A DNA stretch of 64,000 nt from Komagataeibacter sucrofermentans DSM 15973 (GTDB lineage: Bacteria; Pseudomonadota; Alphaproteobacteria; Acetobacterales; Acetobacteraceae): assembly GCF_040581405.1 (NCBI RefSeq), contig NZ_CP137157.1, positions 2,726,001 to 2,790,000 of the forward strand, given 5' to 3'. Shown in pieces: positions 18,067-28,142 of the stretch (position 1 is its first letter; each line of letters opens with the position of its first letter). Under the pieces are notes generated by a model. The model saw only the letters and a program-made list of their open reading frames with translations, was not told the origin of the DNA and searched no databases. Position numbers and translations under genes: made by a program.

Positions 18067-21000
18067 ATGCACCTGCTGGCACGCGAGGTCCGCACGCTCG
18101 ATGAGGCCGATCAGGCCGAAGACCTCGGCCACGCCCCGGCTGATATCGTGTTCCTGTCCTTTTCGGACAGTGACCTGCTATGCCTCAACGCCGCCCATGC
18201 GGCAGGGGCCGCGCCCGATGCCAGCCTGCGCACCGCAACGCTGTCCCGCCTGCGCCACCCCATGTCGATCGACCTGTATGTGGCCGACACCATCATGGAG
18301 TCGCGCTGCGTGGTGGTGCGGCTGCTTGGCGGGCTGGAATACTGGCGCTACGGCGTGGAGGAACTCAGCCGCGCGTGCCAGCAGGCGGACATCCCGCTGG
18401 TGCTGCTGGCAGGCGACGGGCGCGACGACCCGCGCCTGGCCGAACGCTCCACCGTGACAGAGGCCATCCGCACCCGGCTCGACACCCTGCTGCGCACGGG
18501 TGGGGCCACCAACACCGCCACCGCCCTGCGGCTCATGGCCCATATTGCAGGGCGCGGGCCGGATGATGGCGCAGGCCCCGAACCCCTGCCACCGGCAGGC
18601 GTGCTGCATGCGGCCAATCCTGCCCTACCCTTTCGCGCCATGGTGGTGTTCTACCGCGCCCATCTGCTGGCTGCCGATATAGCCCCCATCACGGCACTTG
18701 CCGCTGAACTGGAGCAACGCGGCATGGGGGCGGAGCTTGTTTATGTCTCCTCCCTCAAGAACCCGGAATCGGCGGCCTTTGTCGCGGCACGGCTGGCGGA
18801 TATGCCGCCCGATGTCATCATGAACGCCACCTTCTTTTCCGCGCGCGGGGCGGCGGACAGCCCCTCACCGCTGGATATGCCGGGCGTGCCGGTGCTGCAG
18901 GTGCAGCAGCCCGGCATTGCCCACGGCCTGTGGCGCGACAGTGTGCGCGGCCTGTCGCAGGCCGACCTTGCCATGCAGGTGGTGCTGCCTGAACTCGATG
19001 GTCGCATTCCCGCCTTCCCCATCTCCTTCAAGGAGGACACCACCCCCGGCCTGCCTGCCCGCCACGTGCCCTACACGCAGGGCATTGCGCTCACCGCCGC
19101 CCGCGCGCTGGGCTGGGCGCGGCTGGGGCATGAGCTACCTGCCCAGCGGCGGGTGGGCATCATCCTGTCCGACTATCCCGGCGCGCAGGGTGCGCCCACC
19201 GGGCAGGCCGCCCATGCCGTGGGGCTGGACAGTTTTGCAAGCCTTGAACACATCCTGACCCTGCTCCACGCGGCGGGCTATGACACGGGTGACATACCCA
19301 CGGCGGACCAACTGGCACATACGCTGGCCCGCGCGCCTGCCACCGCGTTTGTATCGGTTGCGACCTATCGTGCGTGGCTTGAGGCCCTGCCGCAGGCATT
19401 GCGCGACCAGCTTGCCGCCTGCTGGGGCGCGCCAGAGGATGACCCCTGCGTGCGCGATGGCCGTTTCACCCTGCGCCACCTGCACGCAGGCCACATCCTG
19501 ATGGCGCTGCAACCCGACCGGGGCACCACAACCGACCGCCACGGCGGCTACCATGACCCCGACACCCCACCGCGCCATGCCTATGTGGCCTTCTACCTGT
19601 GGCTGCGCCACGGCTGCGGGCTGGACGCCATGGTGCATCTGGGCACGCATGGCACGCTGGAATGGCTGCCGGGCAAGGCGGCAGCCCCTTCGGCCACGTG
19701 CTGGCCCTCGGTGCTGGTAGGGGGCATGCCGGTGATCTATCCCTTCATCGTCAACAACCCCGGCGAGGCAGCCGCCGCGCGGCGCAGGCTGGGCGCCGTG
19801 ACCATTGGCCACATGACACCGCCCATCGCGGCAGTAAGCAGCGCAGGGGCCGATACGGGCGAACTCGAACGCCTGATTGATGAATATGCCGCAGCCGACG
19901 GGCTCGACCGCAGGCGGGGCGCCATCCTGCGTGGCGAGATCCTGCAACGCGCGGATGATCTGGGCCTGCTTGATGAAGGCGGCATTGCCCGCGCCGATAA
20001 CGAGGATGAAGCCCTCGCCCAGCTTGACGCCTATCTGTGCGATGTAAAAGACCTCCAGATCCGCGACGGGCTGCATGTCTTTGGCCGCCCCCCCACCCGG
20101 ACAGTGGAACTGGCCCATGCCATCGCCCGCGCCTGTGGCGACAGCGCGCCCGCCGACCTGCCCACCCGCCTGCACGCCTGCGGCGCGGCGGAGGCAGCCG
20201 CCCTGCTCGCAGCCCTTGATGGGCGGTTCGTGCCCGCAGGCCCGGCAGGTGCGCCCACCCGTGGCCGCGCCGACGTGCTGCCCACGGGGCGCAACCTGTA
20301 CGCCATGGACCCCCGCGCCATTCCCACCCGCTCGGCGCTGGTGCTGGCCGAGCGCACGGCAGCCCTGTTGCTGGAGGAACACCTGCAGGACCAGGGCGAG
20401 CCGCTGCGCGCGCTGGTGATCGACCTGTGGGGCTCGGCCAGCCTGCGCACGGGCGGCGAGGACCTGGCGCTGGCCCTGCTGCTGATGGGCGTAAGGCCGG
20501 TATGGGATGGCGCATCGGGGCGCGTAAGCGGCATCGAGGTCATTCCCATGGCAGCGCTCGACCGCCCGCGCGTGGATGTGACGCTGCGCCTGTCCGGCCT
20601 GTTCCGCGATGCCTTTCCCGGCCAGATCGCGCTGTTCGAGCAGGCGGTGCAGGCCATTGCCGCCCGCACGTTCGAAGCCCCCGACCTCAACCCGCTGGCC
20701 GCCAGCACCGCAGGGCTTGAAGGGGCGGCACGGCATACCGCCACCGCCCGCATGTTTGGCACAGCCCCCGGCAGCTACGGCACGGGGGTGGAAGACGTGC
20801 TGGCCAGCGGCCAGTGGCATGAACGTGACGGGCTGGGGCAGGCATGGCTGAATGGCTCGGCCTGGACCTATGGCGGCGGGCGCGAGGGCCAGCAGGCGCC
20901 AGACATTCTGGCCGGGCGCATGGCGCAGGCGGGCGTGCTGCTGCATGTGCAGGACCATGCCGAAACCGATATTCTGGAAAGCGTGGACATGGCCACGCAT

Positions 21001-21432
21001 GAAGGCGGCATGGCCGCCGCTGCCCACCTGCTGGGCAATACGCCCCGCCTCGTGCATGGCGATACCTCCCGCCCCGAGGCCCCCCGCCTGCGCGGCACGG
21101 TGCACGAAGTAGCCCGCGTGGTGCGCGGGCGGCTGGCAAACCCGGTCTGGCTTGCGGGCATGCGCCGCCACGGCTACCGGGGGGCAGCCGAGATCGCACG
21201 CGGCGTAGAGGCGCTGCACGGCTTTGCCGCCACCGTGCCCGCGCGCTTTGACCGACAGTTTGATCTCGCCTTCAGCCGCCTGCTCGATGACCCGGAGATG
21301 GACGCCTTCTTGCTTGAAGCCAACCCCGATGCCCACGCCACCATCCGCCGCCTCATGGCCGATGCCCTGCGCCGCGACCTGTGGCGGCCACGGCGCAACA
21401 GCGCTGGCATGTTGCTGGACCCCGCGCCATGA
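18067..21432 (+). CDS. cobN: Cobaltochelatase subunit CobN
   Basis: 1121 residues, the large subunit of the ATP-dependent aerobic cobaltochelatase that inserts cobalt into hydrogenobyrinic acid a,c-diamide. Conserved segments include MVHLGTHGTLEWLPGKA, YPFIVNNPGEAAAARRR and the C-terminal DYAETDILES-like block (HAETDILESVDMATHEGG), as in CobN/BchH/ChlH. It is somewhat shorter than many CobN proteins (about 1250 residues). The partner subunits CobS and CobT are not in this window. The stop overlaps the cobG start by 4 bases. Confidence 0.96.
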   Translation: MHLLAREVRTLDEADQAEDLGHAPADIVFLSFSDSDLLCLNAAHAAGAAPDASLRTATLSRLRHPMSIDLYVADTIMESRCVVVRLLGGLEYWRYGVEELSRACQQADIPLVLLAGDGRDDPRLAERSTVTEAIRTRLDTLLRTGGATNTATALRLMAHIAGRGPDDGAGPEPLPPAGVLHAANPALPFRAMVVFYRAHLLAADIAPITALAAELEQRGMGAELVYVSSLKNPESAAFVAARLADMPPDVIMNATFFSARGAADSPSPLDMPGVPVLQVQQPGIAHGLWRDSVRGLSQADLAMQVVLPELDGRIPAFPISFKEDTTPGLPARHVPYTQGIALTAARALGWARLGHELPAQRRVGIILSDYPGAQGAPTGQAAHAVGLDSFASLEHILTLLHAAGYDTGDIPTADQLAHTLARAPATAFVSVATYRAWLEALPQALRDQLAACWGAPEDDPCVRDGRFTLRHLHAGHILMALQPDRGTTTDRHGGYHDPDTPPRHAYVAFYLWLRHGCGLDAMVHLGTHGTLEWLPGKAAAPSATCWPSVLVGGMPVIYPFIVNNPGEAAAARRRLGAVTIGHMTPPIAAVSSAGADTGELERLIDEYAAADGLDRRRGAILRGEILQRADDLGLLDEGGIARADNEDEALAQLDAYLCDVKDLQIRDGLHVFGRPPTRTVELAHAIARACGDSAPADLPTRLHACGAAEAAALLAALDGRFVPAGPAGAPTRGRADVLPTGRNLYAMDPRAIPTRSALVLAERTAALLLEEHLQDQGEPLRALVIDLWGSASLRTGGEDLALALLLMGVRPVWDGASGRVSGIEVIPMAALDRPRVDVTLRLSGLFRDAFPGQIALFEQAVQAIAARTFEAPDLNPLAASTAGLEGAARHTATARMFGTAPGSYGTGVEDVLASGQWHERDGLGQAWLNGSAWTYGGGREGQQAPDILAGRMAQAGVLLHVQDHAETDILESVDMATHEGGMAAAAHLLGNTPRLVHGDTSRPEAPRLRGTVHEVARVVRGRLANPVWLAGMRRHGYRGAAEIARGVEALHGFAATVPARFDRQFDLAFSRLLDDPEMDAFLLEANPDAHATIRRLMADALRRDLWRPRRNSAGMLLDPAP

Positions 21433-22658
21433 CCACGGCACCGTCCGTGCGCGGCTGGTGCCCCGGCCTGCACACCCCCATGGAGGCCGCCGATGGCTGG
21501 CTGGTGCGCGTGCGCCCGCCGCTTGGCCGCCTGTCCGCCCCGCAGGCCCGCATCGTGGCCCGTGCCGCACGCACGCATGGCAACGGGCTGATTGAACTGA
21601 CCAGCCGGGGCAACCTGCAACTGCGCGGCCTGACACCGGACAGTGCGCGCGCCTTTGCCCGCGACATGGCTGAAGCGGGCCTTGCCAGCGCCGATGCCGC
21701 AACCGAGGCGCGACGCGCGCTGCTGATTTCGCCCCTTGCAGGCATCGACCCGCAGGCGGCACCCGATGCCCCCGCCATCATCGAGGCACTTGATGCCGCA
21801 CTCGCCGGGGCCGAAACCCTGCGCGGCCTGCCCGCCAAGTTCGCAATCGCGGTGGAGTGCAGGGGGTATGTGCCCGCAGGCAGCCTGCGGGCCGATATTA
21901 TGGTCCGGGCAGGCAGGGATGGCTGGCTGGTCCTCTGCGGCACGCGCGCCCTGCCCTGTGCCGCGCAGGATGTGCCGCCCGCCGTGCTGGCCCTTGCCCG
22001 TGCGCTGGCCGATATGGGCGGCCAGCCCCGCCCGCTGCGCAATCCGGCCCTTGGCGCGCAGGCCTTTGCCCGGATCGGGCGACTGGCCGCCACACGCGCC
22101 GCAACCACGCCCGCCCACGCGCCCGCCTGTCTGGCCGGGCCGCTGCCCGGTGGCGCGATGGGGCTGGTCCTGCCGCCCGGCCCCATTGGCGCCGATCTGC
22201 TTGCGGACGTAGCGCAATGGGCCGAACAGTCTGGCAATGGCCAGATGCGCGTGGCCCCCATGCGCGCCCTTGTTATTGAAGACTGCGCCACGGCTCCGCC
22301 CCTGCCTGGCCTGATCACGCAGGCAGATGACCCGCGCCTGCGCATCAGCGCGTGCATCGGCGCGCGCGGCTGTGGCTGTGCTGCGCGGGACGTGATTGCC
22401 GATGCCACCATGCTGGCCCCGGACCTGCCAGCCGGGGCCACGCTGCATGTGTCAGGCTGCCCCAAGGGCTGCGCCCATCCGGGGCCAGCCGACATCACGC
22501 TGGTGGCACAAGTGGATGGCTATGGCCTGTGCCCGCATGGCCGGGCGGCTGATACGCCTGTAGACAACGGGCTTTCGCTGGCACAGATACAGCACATCGT
22601 GCGGGACTGGCCCCGCAACCTGACCACGCCACGGAACGGGAGAACCCAACCGGCATGA
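21429..22658 (+). CDS. cobG: Precorrin-3B synthase
   Basis: 409 residues. Ferredoxin-type sulfite/nitrite reductase fold; converts precorrin-3A to precorrin-3B with oxygen, the step that marks the aerobic pathway. LTSRGNLQLRGL in the N-terminal ferredoxin-like half and the C-terminal [4Fe-4S]-siroheme-type cysteines in GARGCGCAARDV and SGCPKGCAHPGPADIT are clear. ATG at 21429 overlaps the cobN stop (ATGA), and the stop overlaps cobH in the same way. Confidence 0.94.
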   Translation: MTTAPSVRGWCPGLHTPMEAADGWLVRVRPPLGRLSAPQARIVARAARTHGNGLIELTSRGNLQLRGLTPDSARAFARDMAEAGLASADAATEARRALLISPLAGIDPQAAPDAPAIIEALDAALAGAETLRGLPAKFAIAVECRGYVPAGSLRADIMVRAGRDGWLVLCGTRALPCAAQDVPPAVLALARALADMGGQPRPLRNPALGAQAFARIGRLAATRAATTPAHAPACLAGPLPGGAMGLVLPPGPIGADLLADVAQWAEQSGNGQMRVAPMRALVIEDCATAPPLPGLITQADDPRLRISACIGARGCGCAARDVIADATMLAPDLPAGATLHVSGCPKGCAHPGPADITLVAQVDGYGLCPHGRAADTPVDNGLSLAQIQHIVRDWPRNLTTPRNGRTQPA

Positions 22659-23296
22659 CCGCGCAAACGGAACCGTACGACTACATTCACGACGGGGCGG
22701 CGATCTATGCCCGTTCCTTTGCCATCATCCGTGAAGAAGCCGATCTGAGCGGCCTGACCAAGGCCGAGGCCCGCGTGGTGGTGCGCATCATCCACGCCTG
22801 CGGCATGGTGGATGTGGCGCAAGCCGTGCGCATGTCGCCCGATTTCGTGGCCAGCGCGCAGGCGGCGCTGCGGGCGGGCAAGCCCATATTGTGCGATGCC
22901 AACATGGTCGCCCATGGCGTCACGCGCGCGCGCCTGCCAGCCGATAACCCGGTCATCTGCACCCTGCGCGACCCGCGCACGCCAGAAATTGCGAAGCAGA
23001 TCGGCAATACCCGCTCGGCCGCCGCGATGGATCTGTGGGGCCATGACCTCGCCGGCGCCGTGGTGGCCATTGGCAATGCGCCGACCGCCCTGTTCCACCT
23101 GCTGGAGATGATCCGCGCAGGCGCGCCCCGCCCGGCCGCCGTAATTGGCATGCCGGTAGGCTTTGTGGGTGCCGCCGAATCGAAGGAAGCGCTGGCCGAA
23201 TTCGGTGACCTGCCCTTCATCATCGTGCGTGGCAGGCTGGGCGGCAGCGCCATGGCGGCGGCCACCGTCAACGCGCTGGCGAGTGACACGGAATGA
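22655..23296 (+). CDS. cobH: Precorrin-8X methylmutase
   Basis: 213 residues. Moves the C11 methyl group to C12, giving hydrogenobyrinic acid. The family pattern IYARSFAIIREEADL, VVRIIHACGMVD (with the catalytic His), PILCDANMVAHGV, IGNAPTALFHLLE and GMPVGFVGAAESKEAL is complete. Four-base overlaps with cobG and cobI indicate strict translational coupling. Confidence 0.97.
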   Translation: MTAQTEPYDYIHDGAAIYARSFAIIREEADLSGLTKAEARVVVRIIHACGMVDVAQAVRMSPDFVASAQAALRAGKPILCDANMVAHGVTRARLPADNPVICTLRDPRTPEIAKQIGNTRSAAAMDLWGHDLAGAVVAIGNAPTALFHLLEMIRAGAPRPAAVIGMPVGFVGAAESKEALAEFGDLPFIIVRGRLGGSAMAAATVNALASDTE

Positions 23297-24018
23297 GTGC
23301 CGGCCGCCTGTCCATCCTTGGCATGGGACCGGGTAACCCCGAACTCATGACCCTCAAGGCCGCGCGCCTGCTGCGCGAAAGCCCGGTGGTGGGCTGGTTC
23401 TGCCGCCACGACCGCCCCGGGCATGCCCGCCAGATTGCAGGCGACATGATTGGCCCCGACGCCACCACGCTGCGCTTCGCCTACCCCTTCACCACCGAGA
23501 TTGCGGTCAGCGACCCGGCGTACCTCATGCGCATGGGCCAGTTCTATGATGAATGCGCAGCCCGGGTCGCAACGCACCTTGAGGCCGGGCACGACGTGGC
23601 GCTTTTGTGCGAGGGCGACCCGTTCCTGTTCGGCTCGGCGATGTATGTGTTCGACCGGCTGCATGAGCGCTTCGAGAGCACGGTGGTGCCCGGCATCACC
23701 GCCATGAGCGGCTGCTGGTCAGCCGCGCAGCGCCCGATGGTGCATGGTGATGACGTGCTGTGCGTCATCCCCGGCACGCTGGATGAGGAAGCGCTGGTGG
23801 CGTGGCTGGAAAAGGCCGATGCCGCCGTCATCATGAAGCTGGGCCGCAACCTTGAAAAAGTACGCGCCGCCCTGCGCCGCACGGGGCGCGAGGAACGCGC
23901 GATCTATGTGGAACGCGCCAGCCAGCCCACCCAGCGCTGCCTGAAACTGACCGAGATGACGGGGCCTGCCCCCTATTTCTCCATCATCCTCGTGCCGGGG
24001 CGGGAGGATGCGCGATGA
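23293..24018 (+). CDS. cobI: Precorrin-2 C20-methyltransferase
   Basis: 241 residues, SAM-dependent tetrapyrrole methylase. GMGPGNPELMTLKAARLL at residues 10-27, LCEGDPFLFGSAMYVF and VVPGITAMSGCWSAA match CobI. Adds the C20 methyl to precorrin-2. Overlaps cobH and cobJ by 4 bases each. Confidence 0.95.
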   Translation: MSAGRLSILGMGPGNPELMTLKAARLLRESPVVGWFCRHDRPGHARQIAGDMIGPDATTLRFAYPFTTEIAVSDPAYLMRMGQFYDECAARVATHLEAGHDVALLCEGDPFLFGSAMYVFDRLHERFESTVVPGITAMSGCWSAAQRPMVHGDDVLCVIPGTLDEEALVAWLEKADAAVIMKLGRNLEKVRAALRRTGREERAIYVERASQPTQRCLKLTEMTGPAPYFSIILVPGREDAR

Positions 24019-24776
24019 GCGGCCGCATATTCGTCGTGGGCCTTGGCCCGGGTGCCGCGGACCAGCGCACGCCCCAGGCCGATGCCGCACTCGCGCAGGC
24101 TACCGACCTGATTGGCTATGCCCCCTATGTGGCCCGCGTGCAGGCAGGCCCCGACGTGGTGCGCCATGCCAGTGACAACCGCGTGGAGCTTGAACGCGCC
24201 CGGCATGCCATTGAACTGGCACTGGCAGGGCGCACGGTCGCGGTCGTGTCGGGTGGGGATGCGGGCGTGTTTGGCATGGCGAGTGCCGTGTTCGAGGCGA
24301 TTGACCACGGCCCCATTGCATGGCGGGGGGTGGAGGTTACGGTCATTCCCGGCGTGTCTGCCGTGCTGGCCGCCGCCGCCCGGCTGGGCGCGCCGCTGGG
24401 CGGGGATTTCTGCGTCATTTCACTGTCTGACAACCTCAAGCCGCAGGAAGTGGTGCATAAAAGGCTGGCGGCGGCGGCGGAGGCAGGGCTGGTGATGGCG
24501 CTGTACAATCCGCGCTCGAAAGCCCGCCCGCACCAGTTGGGCGAGGCGTTTGCCCTGCTGCGCACCATCCTGCCCGGCACCGTGCCGGTCGCTTTTGCCC
24601 GCGCCATTGGCCGCCCGGATGAGCGCGTGATCCTGACCGATATTGCCCATGCCAACCCCGAACAGGTGGATATGAGCACGCTGGTGCTGATTGGCTGCCC
24701 GCTCACCCACACCATTGCGCGCGCAGACGGGGAAAAATGGCTCTACACCGCGCGGCGGGTAGAAAAAACAGAATAA
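24015..24776 (+). CDS. cobJ: Precorrin-3B C17-methyltransferase
   Basis: 253 residues, SAM-dependent methylase catalysing ring contraction and C17 methylation. VVGLGPGAADQRTPQA at the N-terminus, VSGGDAGVFGMASAVFE, VTVIPGVSAVLAAAARLGAP, DFCVISLSDNLKP and ALYNPRSKARP are characteristic of CobJ/CbiH. Last gene of the first plus-strand cobalamin run; its stop codon abuts repeat copy C. Confidence 0.96.
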   Translation: MSGRIFVVGLGPGAADQRTPQADAALAQATDLIGYAPYVARVQAGPDVVRHASDNRVELERARHAIELALAGRTVAVVSGGDAGVFGMASAVFEAIDHGPIAWRGVEVTVIPGVSAVLAAAARLGAPLGGDFCVISLSDNLKPQEVVHKRLAAAAEAGLVMALYNPRSKARPHQLGEAFALLRTILPGTVPVAFARAIGRPDERVILTDIAHANPEQVDMSTLVLIGCPLTHTIARADGEKWLYTARRVEKTE

Positions 24777-24853
24777 AAGTTTTTGGGTGCCGCCTTTTTT
24801 CAAAAAGGCGGCGTCTTTTCGAAGCTTTTTGAAAAAAGCTTCACCAAAAACTT
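24777..24853. repeat. Convergent-junction hairpin repeat, copy C
   Basis: A complete copy: left end aagtttttgggtg, GC hairpin gccgccttttttcaaaaaggcggc, spacer, second hairpin gaagctttttgaaaaaagcttc, right end caccaaaaactt. The two ends form an imperfect terminal inverted repeat. It starts on the base after the cobJ stop codon and fills the convergent gap to cobK. Confidence 0.93.
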
Positions 24854-24892
24854 CTTATGATTCCAGGGTTTTTCGTGAGCAGGTTTTCCACA

Positions 24893-25636
24893 TCATTCCG
24901 ACAGGCCTTCCAGCCACATCATGGCAGCAGTGGCATCCGCCACCGTCTCGGCCGGGGCCACGGGGGGGCGATCGACCATAATCACGTCAATGCCCAGCCT
25001 GCGGGCCGCCGCGAGCTTGGCTGCGGTTGCCGTGCCACCGGAATTCTTGGTCACGATCACATCAATCCGTTCCCGGTGCAAAAGCGCTTCCTCGCCCGCT
25101 TCATCAAACGGGCCACGGGCCAGCAGCAGCCGCGTGCCTGCAGGCAGCAGGGCCGGGTCGGGCGCATCCACGCAGCGCAGCAGCCAGTCATGCGGCCCCG
25201 CGTGGTGAAAGGGCAGCAGATCCTTGCGCCCCACGGTCAGCAGCACGCGGCGGGGTGTGGTGCCCAGCGCGCGGGCTGCGGCCTGCATGTCGGGCACGCG
25301 GGTCCAGCGATCGCCCGCCACGGGTGCCCAGCCGGGGCGTTCCACGCGCAGCAACTTCACATGGGCCTGCGCGCAGGCGGCCACCGCATGGTGGCTCATC
25401 TGCACGGCAAAGGGGTGGGTGGCATCAATCACCGCTTCGACATGATGGGCCACAAGCCACGCCCGCAGGCCATCCACGCCGCCAAAGCCGCCAATGCGCA
25501 CGTCAAGCGCGGGCAGGACCGGCGCGCGGGTAACACCTGCGAGCGAGACGGTGACCGCAAAGCGGTCCGTGCGCTGCTCCAGCGCCGCGTAAAGCTGTCG
25601 GGCCTCCGTCGTGCCGCCCAGAACCAGAACCCGCAT
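24893..25636 (-). CDS. cobK: Precorrin-6A reductase
   Basis: 247 residues. NADPH-dependent reduction of precorrin-6A to dihydro-precorrin-6. MRVLVLGGTTEARQLYAAL at the N-terminus, VIDATHPFAVQMSHHAV, LLTVGRKDL and VTKNSGGTATAAKLAAARRLG are typical CobK/CbiJ motifs. AGGAAGGAAA precedes the ATG at 25636, so an upstream in-frame start at 25681 is less likely. It faces opposite to the rest of the cobalamin run, only 32 bases from the divergent cobL. Confidence 0.95.
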   Translation of the reverse strand: MRVLVLGGTTEARQLYAALEQRTDRFAVTVSLAGVTRAPVLPALDVRIGGFGGVDGLRAWLVAHHVEAVIDATHPFAVQMSHHAVAACAQAHVKLLRVERPGWAPVAGDRWTRVPDMQAAARALGTTPRRVLLTVGRKDLLPFHHAGPHDWLLRCVDAPDPALLPAGTRLLLARGPFDEAGEEALLHRERIDVIVTKNSGGTATAAKLAAARRLGIDVIMVDRPPVAPAETVADATAAMMWLEGLSE

Positions 25637-25668
25637 CTTTTCCTTCCTGCTGCTTGTAAGGCCACACC

Positions 25669-26907
25669 ATGAGCACGCCATGGCTGCATGTTATCGGCAT
25701 TGGGGAGGACGGTGTCGAGGGCCTGCCCGCCGCCACCCGTGCCCTGGTTGCGGGGGCGGAACTCGTGGTGGGGGGCGCGCGCCACCTTGCCCTGGCAAAC
25801 ACCCTGATAACAGGTCAGACGCTGGCCTGGCCGCACCCGCTGGCCGATGGCATTGCCACAGTGCTGCGCTGGCGGGGCAGGCGCGTGTGCGTGCTGGCCT
25901 CTGGCGATCCGTTCCTGTTTGGCATTGGCACCACGCTGCGCCGCCATGTGGAACTGGCCGAGATGATGAGCCTGCCCGCGCCATCATGCGTGGCGCTGGC
26001 GTGCAACCTGATGGGCTGGGCGGAGCAGGATGTGAGCGTGCTCTCGCTGTGTGGCCGCCCGATGGAGGCCGTGGCCCCTGCCCTTCAGCCCGGTGGTAGG
26101 CTGGTCGTGCTCTCGGCGGATGAACACACGCCCCACGCCTTTGCCCGCTGGCTCGATGCGCGCGGCTTTGGTGCCTCCGTGCTGCATGTGCTGGGTGCGC
26201 TGGGCGGGTCAAGGCAGAGCCACCACACCGCCACGGTGGCCGAGACCGCCCGCGCTGAAGGGGCATTGCCACCCCGGCTGAACCTGATGGCGCTGGAGGT
26301 CGTGGCTGACCGGGATGCGCAGGTCATTCCGCTTGCCTGCGGCCTGCCTGATGACATGTTCGACCATGACGGACAGATCACCAAGCGCGAGATCCGGGCC
26401 GTCACCCTCTCGGCCCTTGCGCCACGGCGGGGCGAGATGCTGTGGGATATAGGCGGCGGCTCAGGCTCGATCAGCATTGAATGGATGCTGCGCCACCCGG
26501 CCAACCGCGCCATCGCCATTGAAAAATCAGCCGAGCGCGGCGCACGGATTGCCCATAACGCGCTCACCCTTGGCGTGCCCGGCCTGCGCGTGATGGCGGG
26601 CGAGGCCCCGGCCATTTTGCCCCGCATGGAGGCCGAAGGGCTGGATGCGCCCGATGCCATTTTCATTGGCGGTGGCATCAGCAACCCCGGCATGCTGGAG
26701 GCCGCATGGCAGGCCCTGCGCCCCGGCGGGCGGCTGGTGGCCAATGCCGTAACGCTGGAAAGCGAGGCTGCGGTGATGGCCGCCCACGCCCGCCGGGGCG
26801 GCACGCTTACGCGCCTGCATGTGGAGCGGCTGGAGCCGATCGGGCGCTTTCACGGCTTTCGCCCCGGCATGACCGTGACCAGCTACACCGTGGGCAAACC
26901 GGCATGA
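25669..26907 (+). CDS. cobL: Precorrin-6Y C5,15-methyltransferase (decarboxylating)
   Basis: 412 residues, fusion of a CbiE-type tetrapyrrole methylase (residues about 1-210; VIGIGEDGVEGLPAATRALV, LASGDPFLFGIGTTL) with a CbiT-type SAM methyltransferase (about 230-410; ITKREIRAVTLSALAPRRGE, DIGGGSGSISIEW, FIGGGISNPG). It methylates C5 and C15 and decarboxylates the acetate chain. Its stop overlaps the cobE start (ATGA). Confidence 0.96.
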   Translation: MSTPWLHVIGIGEDGVEGLPAATRALVAGAELVVGGARHLALANTLITGQTLAWPHPLADGIATVLRWRGRRVCVLASGDPFLFGIGTTLRRHVELAEMMSLPAPSCVALACNLMGWAEQDVSVLSLCGRPMEAVAPALQPGGRLVVLSADEHTPHAFARWLDARGFGASVLHVLGALGGSRQSHHTATVAETARAEGALPPRLNLMALEVVADRDAQVIPLACGLPDDMFDHDGQITKREIRAVTLSALAPRRGEMLWDIGGGSGSISIEWMLRHPANRAIAIEKSAERGARIAHNALTLGVPGLRVMAGEAPAILPRMEAEGLDAPDAIFIGGGISNPGMLEAAWQALRPGGRLVANAVTLESEAAVMAAHARRGGTLTRLHVERLEPIGRFHGFRPGMTVTSYTVGKPA

Positions 26908-27278
26908 TCGTGGCCGGTCTGGGCCTGCGCAGCGGGTGCGATGCGCAGGCACTCATTGCCCTCGTGCTGGCCGCACAGGAACGCTGCGGCAGGCAGGCGG
27001 ACCTTGTGGCCGTGCCCGCCTTCCGCTACCGCGAGGCCGGCGTGCAGGCCGCAGCCCGTCATATGGGGCTGGCGCTGCGGGTGGTCACGCATGATGAACT
27101 GCTGGCCGCCCAGCCGCGCTGCATCACCCGTTCTGCCCGCGCGCAGGCTGCCATAGGCGTGGCCTCGGTGGCGGAAGGCTGCGCGCTGGCGGCGGCAGGG
27201 CCGCACTCAAGGCTGATCGTGCCGCGCCTGACGGGCAGCGGTGCAACATGTGCCATGGCACAGGGAGAGGATGAATGA
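26904..27278 (+). CDS. cobE: CobE / CbiG C-terminal-like protein
   Basis: 124 residues. [17 protein letters not shown] at residues 5-21 and [14 protein letters not shown] match CobE, which equals the C-terminal domain of CbiG. CobE is needed for aerobic cobalamin synthesis in Pseudomonas denitrificans but its exact step is unclear; CbiG opens the ring lactone in the anaerobic route. ATG at 26904 and the stop both sit in 4-base overlaps with cobL and cobM. Confidence 0.9.
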   Translation: MIVAGLGLRSGCDAQALIALVLAAQERCGRQADLVAVPAFRYREAGVQAAARHMGLALRVVTHDELLAAQPRCITRSARAQAAIGVASVAEGCALAAAGPHSRLIVPRLTGSGATCAMAQGEDE

Positions 27279-28027
27279 CCGTACACTTCATTGGCGCAGG
27301 CCCCGGTGCCGCCGACCTGCTGACCCTGCGCGGGCGCGACCTGCTGGCAAAATGCCCGGTATGCCTGTACGCAGGCTCGATCGTGCCGACCGAGATGCTC
27401 GCACACTGCCCGCCCGATGCACGGCTGGTTGATACCGCGCCGCTCACGCTCGACCTGATCGAGCAGGAATATATCCGCGCCCATGCGGCAGGCCAGGATG
27501 TGGCGCGGCTGCATTCGGGCGATCTATCGGTGTACAGCGCCGTGGCCGAGCAGATCCGCAGGCTCGACCGCAACAATATTCCATGGACCATGACCCCTGG
27601 CGTGCCCGCCTTTGCCGCCGCCGCCTCGGTGCTGGGGCGCGAACTGACGGTGCCGGAAGTGGCCCAGAGCGTGGTGCTGACGCGCGTGAGCGGCCGGGCC
27701 TCGGCCATGCCGGAGCGCGAGAAGCTGGCCGCCTTTGGGGCTACGGGGGCCACGCTGGCCATCCACCTGGCCATTCATGTGCTGGACCGGATCGTGGCCG
27801 ACCTGACCCCGTTTTATGGCGCGGACTGCCCCGTGGCCATCGTGGCGCGCGCCACCTGGCCCGACCAGCTCGTTCTGCGCGGCACGCTGGGCGACATCTG
27901 TGAAAAACTGGCTGCGAACCCCATCGAGCGCACGGCTCTTGTTCTGGTGGGCCGGGCGCTGGGCACCCATGACTTCCGTGAAAGCGCGCTGTACAACGCC
28001 GATTACCACCGCCGCTTCCGCTCCTGA
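27275..28027 (+). CDS. cobM: Precorrin-4 C11-methyltransferase
   Basis: 250 residues, SAM-dependent methylase. [51 protein letters not shown] and [16 protein letters not shown]-like [10 protein letters not shown] follow the CobM/CbiF pattern. Last gene of the cobL-cobE-cobM run; repeat copy D begins about 30 bases downstream. Confidence 0.96.
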   Translation: MTVHFIGAGPGAADLLTLRGRDLLAKCPVCLYAGSIVPTEMLAHCPPDARLVDTAPLTLDLIEQEYIRAHAAGQDVARLHSGDLSVYSAVAEQIRRLDRNNIPWTMTPGVPAFAAAASVLGRELTVPEVAQSVVLTRVSGRASAMPEREKLAAFGATGATLAIHLAIHVLDRIVADLTPFYGADCPVAIVARATWPDQLVLRGTLGDICEKLAANPIERTALVLVGRALGTHDFRESALYNADYHRRFRS

Positions 28028-28057
28028 AGCAGGCAAGACCTGTTGGAGAAGTAATAA

Positions 28058-28133
28058 AAGTTTTTGGTGAAGCTTTTTTCAAAAATCTTCAAAGAGCGCC
28101 GCCTTTTTAAAAACAGGCGGTGTTCGAAAACTT
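28058..28133. repeat. Convergent-junction hairpin repeat, copy D
   Basis: Reverse orientation compared with copies A-C: left end aagtttttggtg, then the gaagctttttt hairpin, spacer, the gccgcc hairpin (slightly diverged, aggcggtgttc) and right end cgaaaactt. It lies in the convergent gap between cobM and cbiD. Confidence 0.9.
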
Positions 28134-28142
28134 TTATACTTT

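Noticed and set aside
19135-21762. Long open frame of 875 codons on the minus strand opposite cobN
   Set aside because: It is antisense to a fully conserved CobN; its sequence is Arg/Gly/Ala/His-rich low complexity typical of mirror frames in GC-rich DNA. The same applies to long mirror frames opposite sdhA (52036-53439), lpd (37672-39741), sucA (42308-43786) and the Dgc-like gene (35984-37291).
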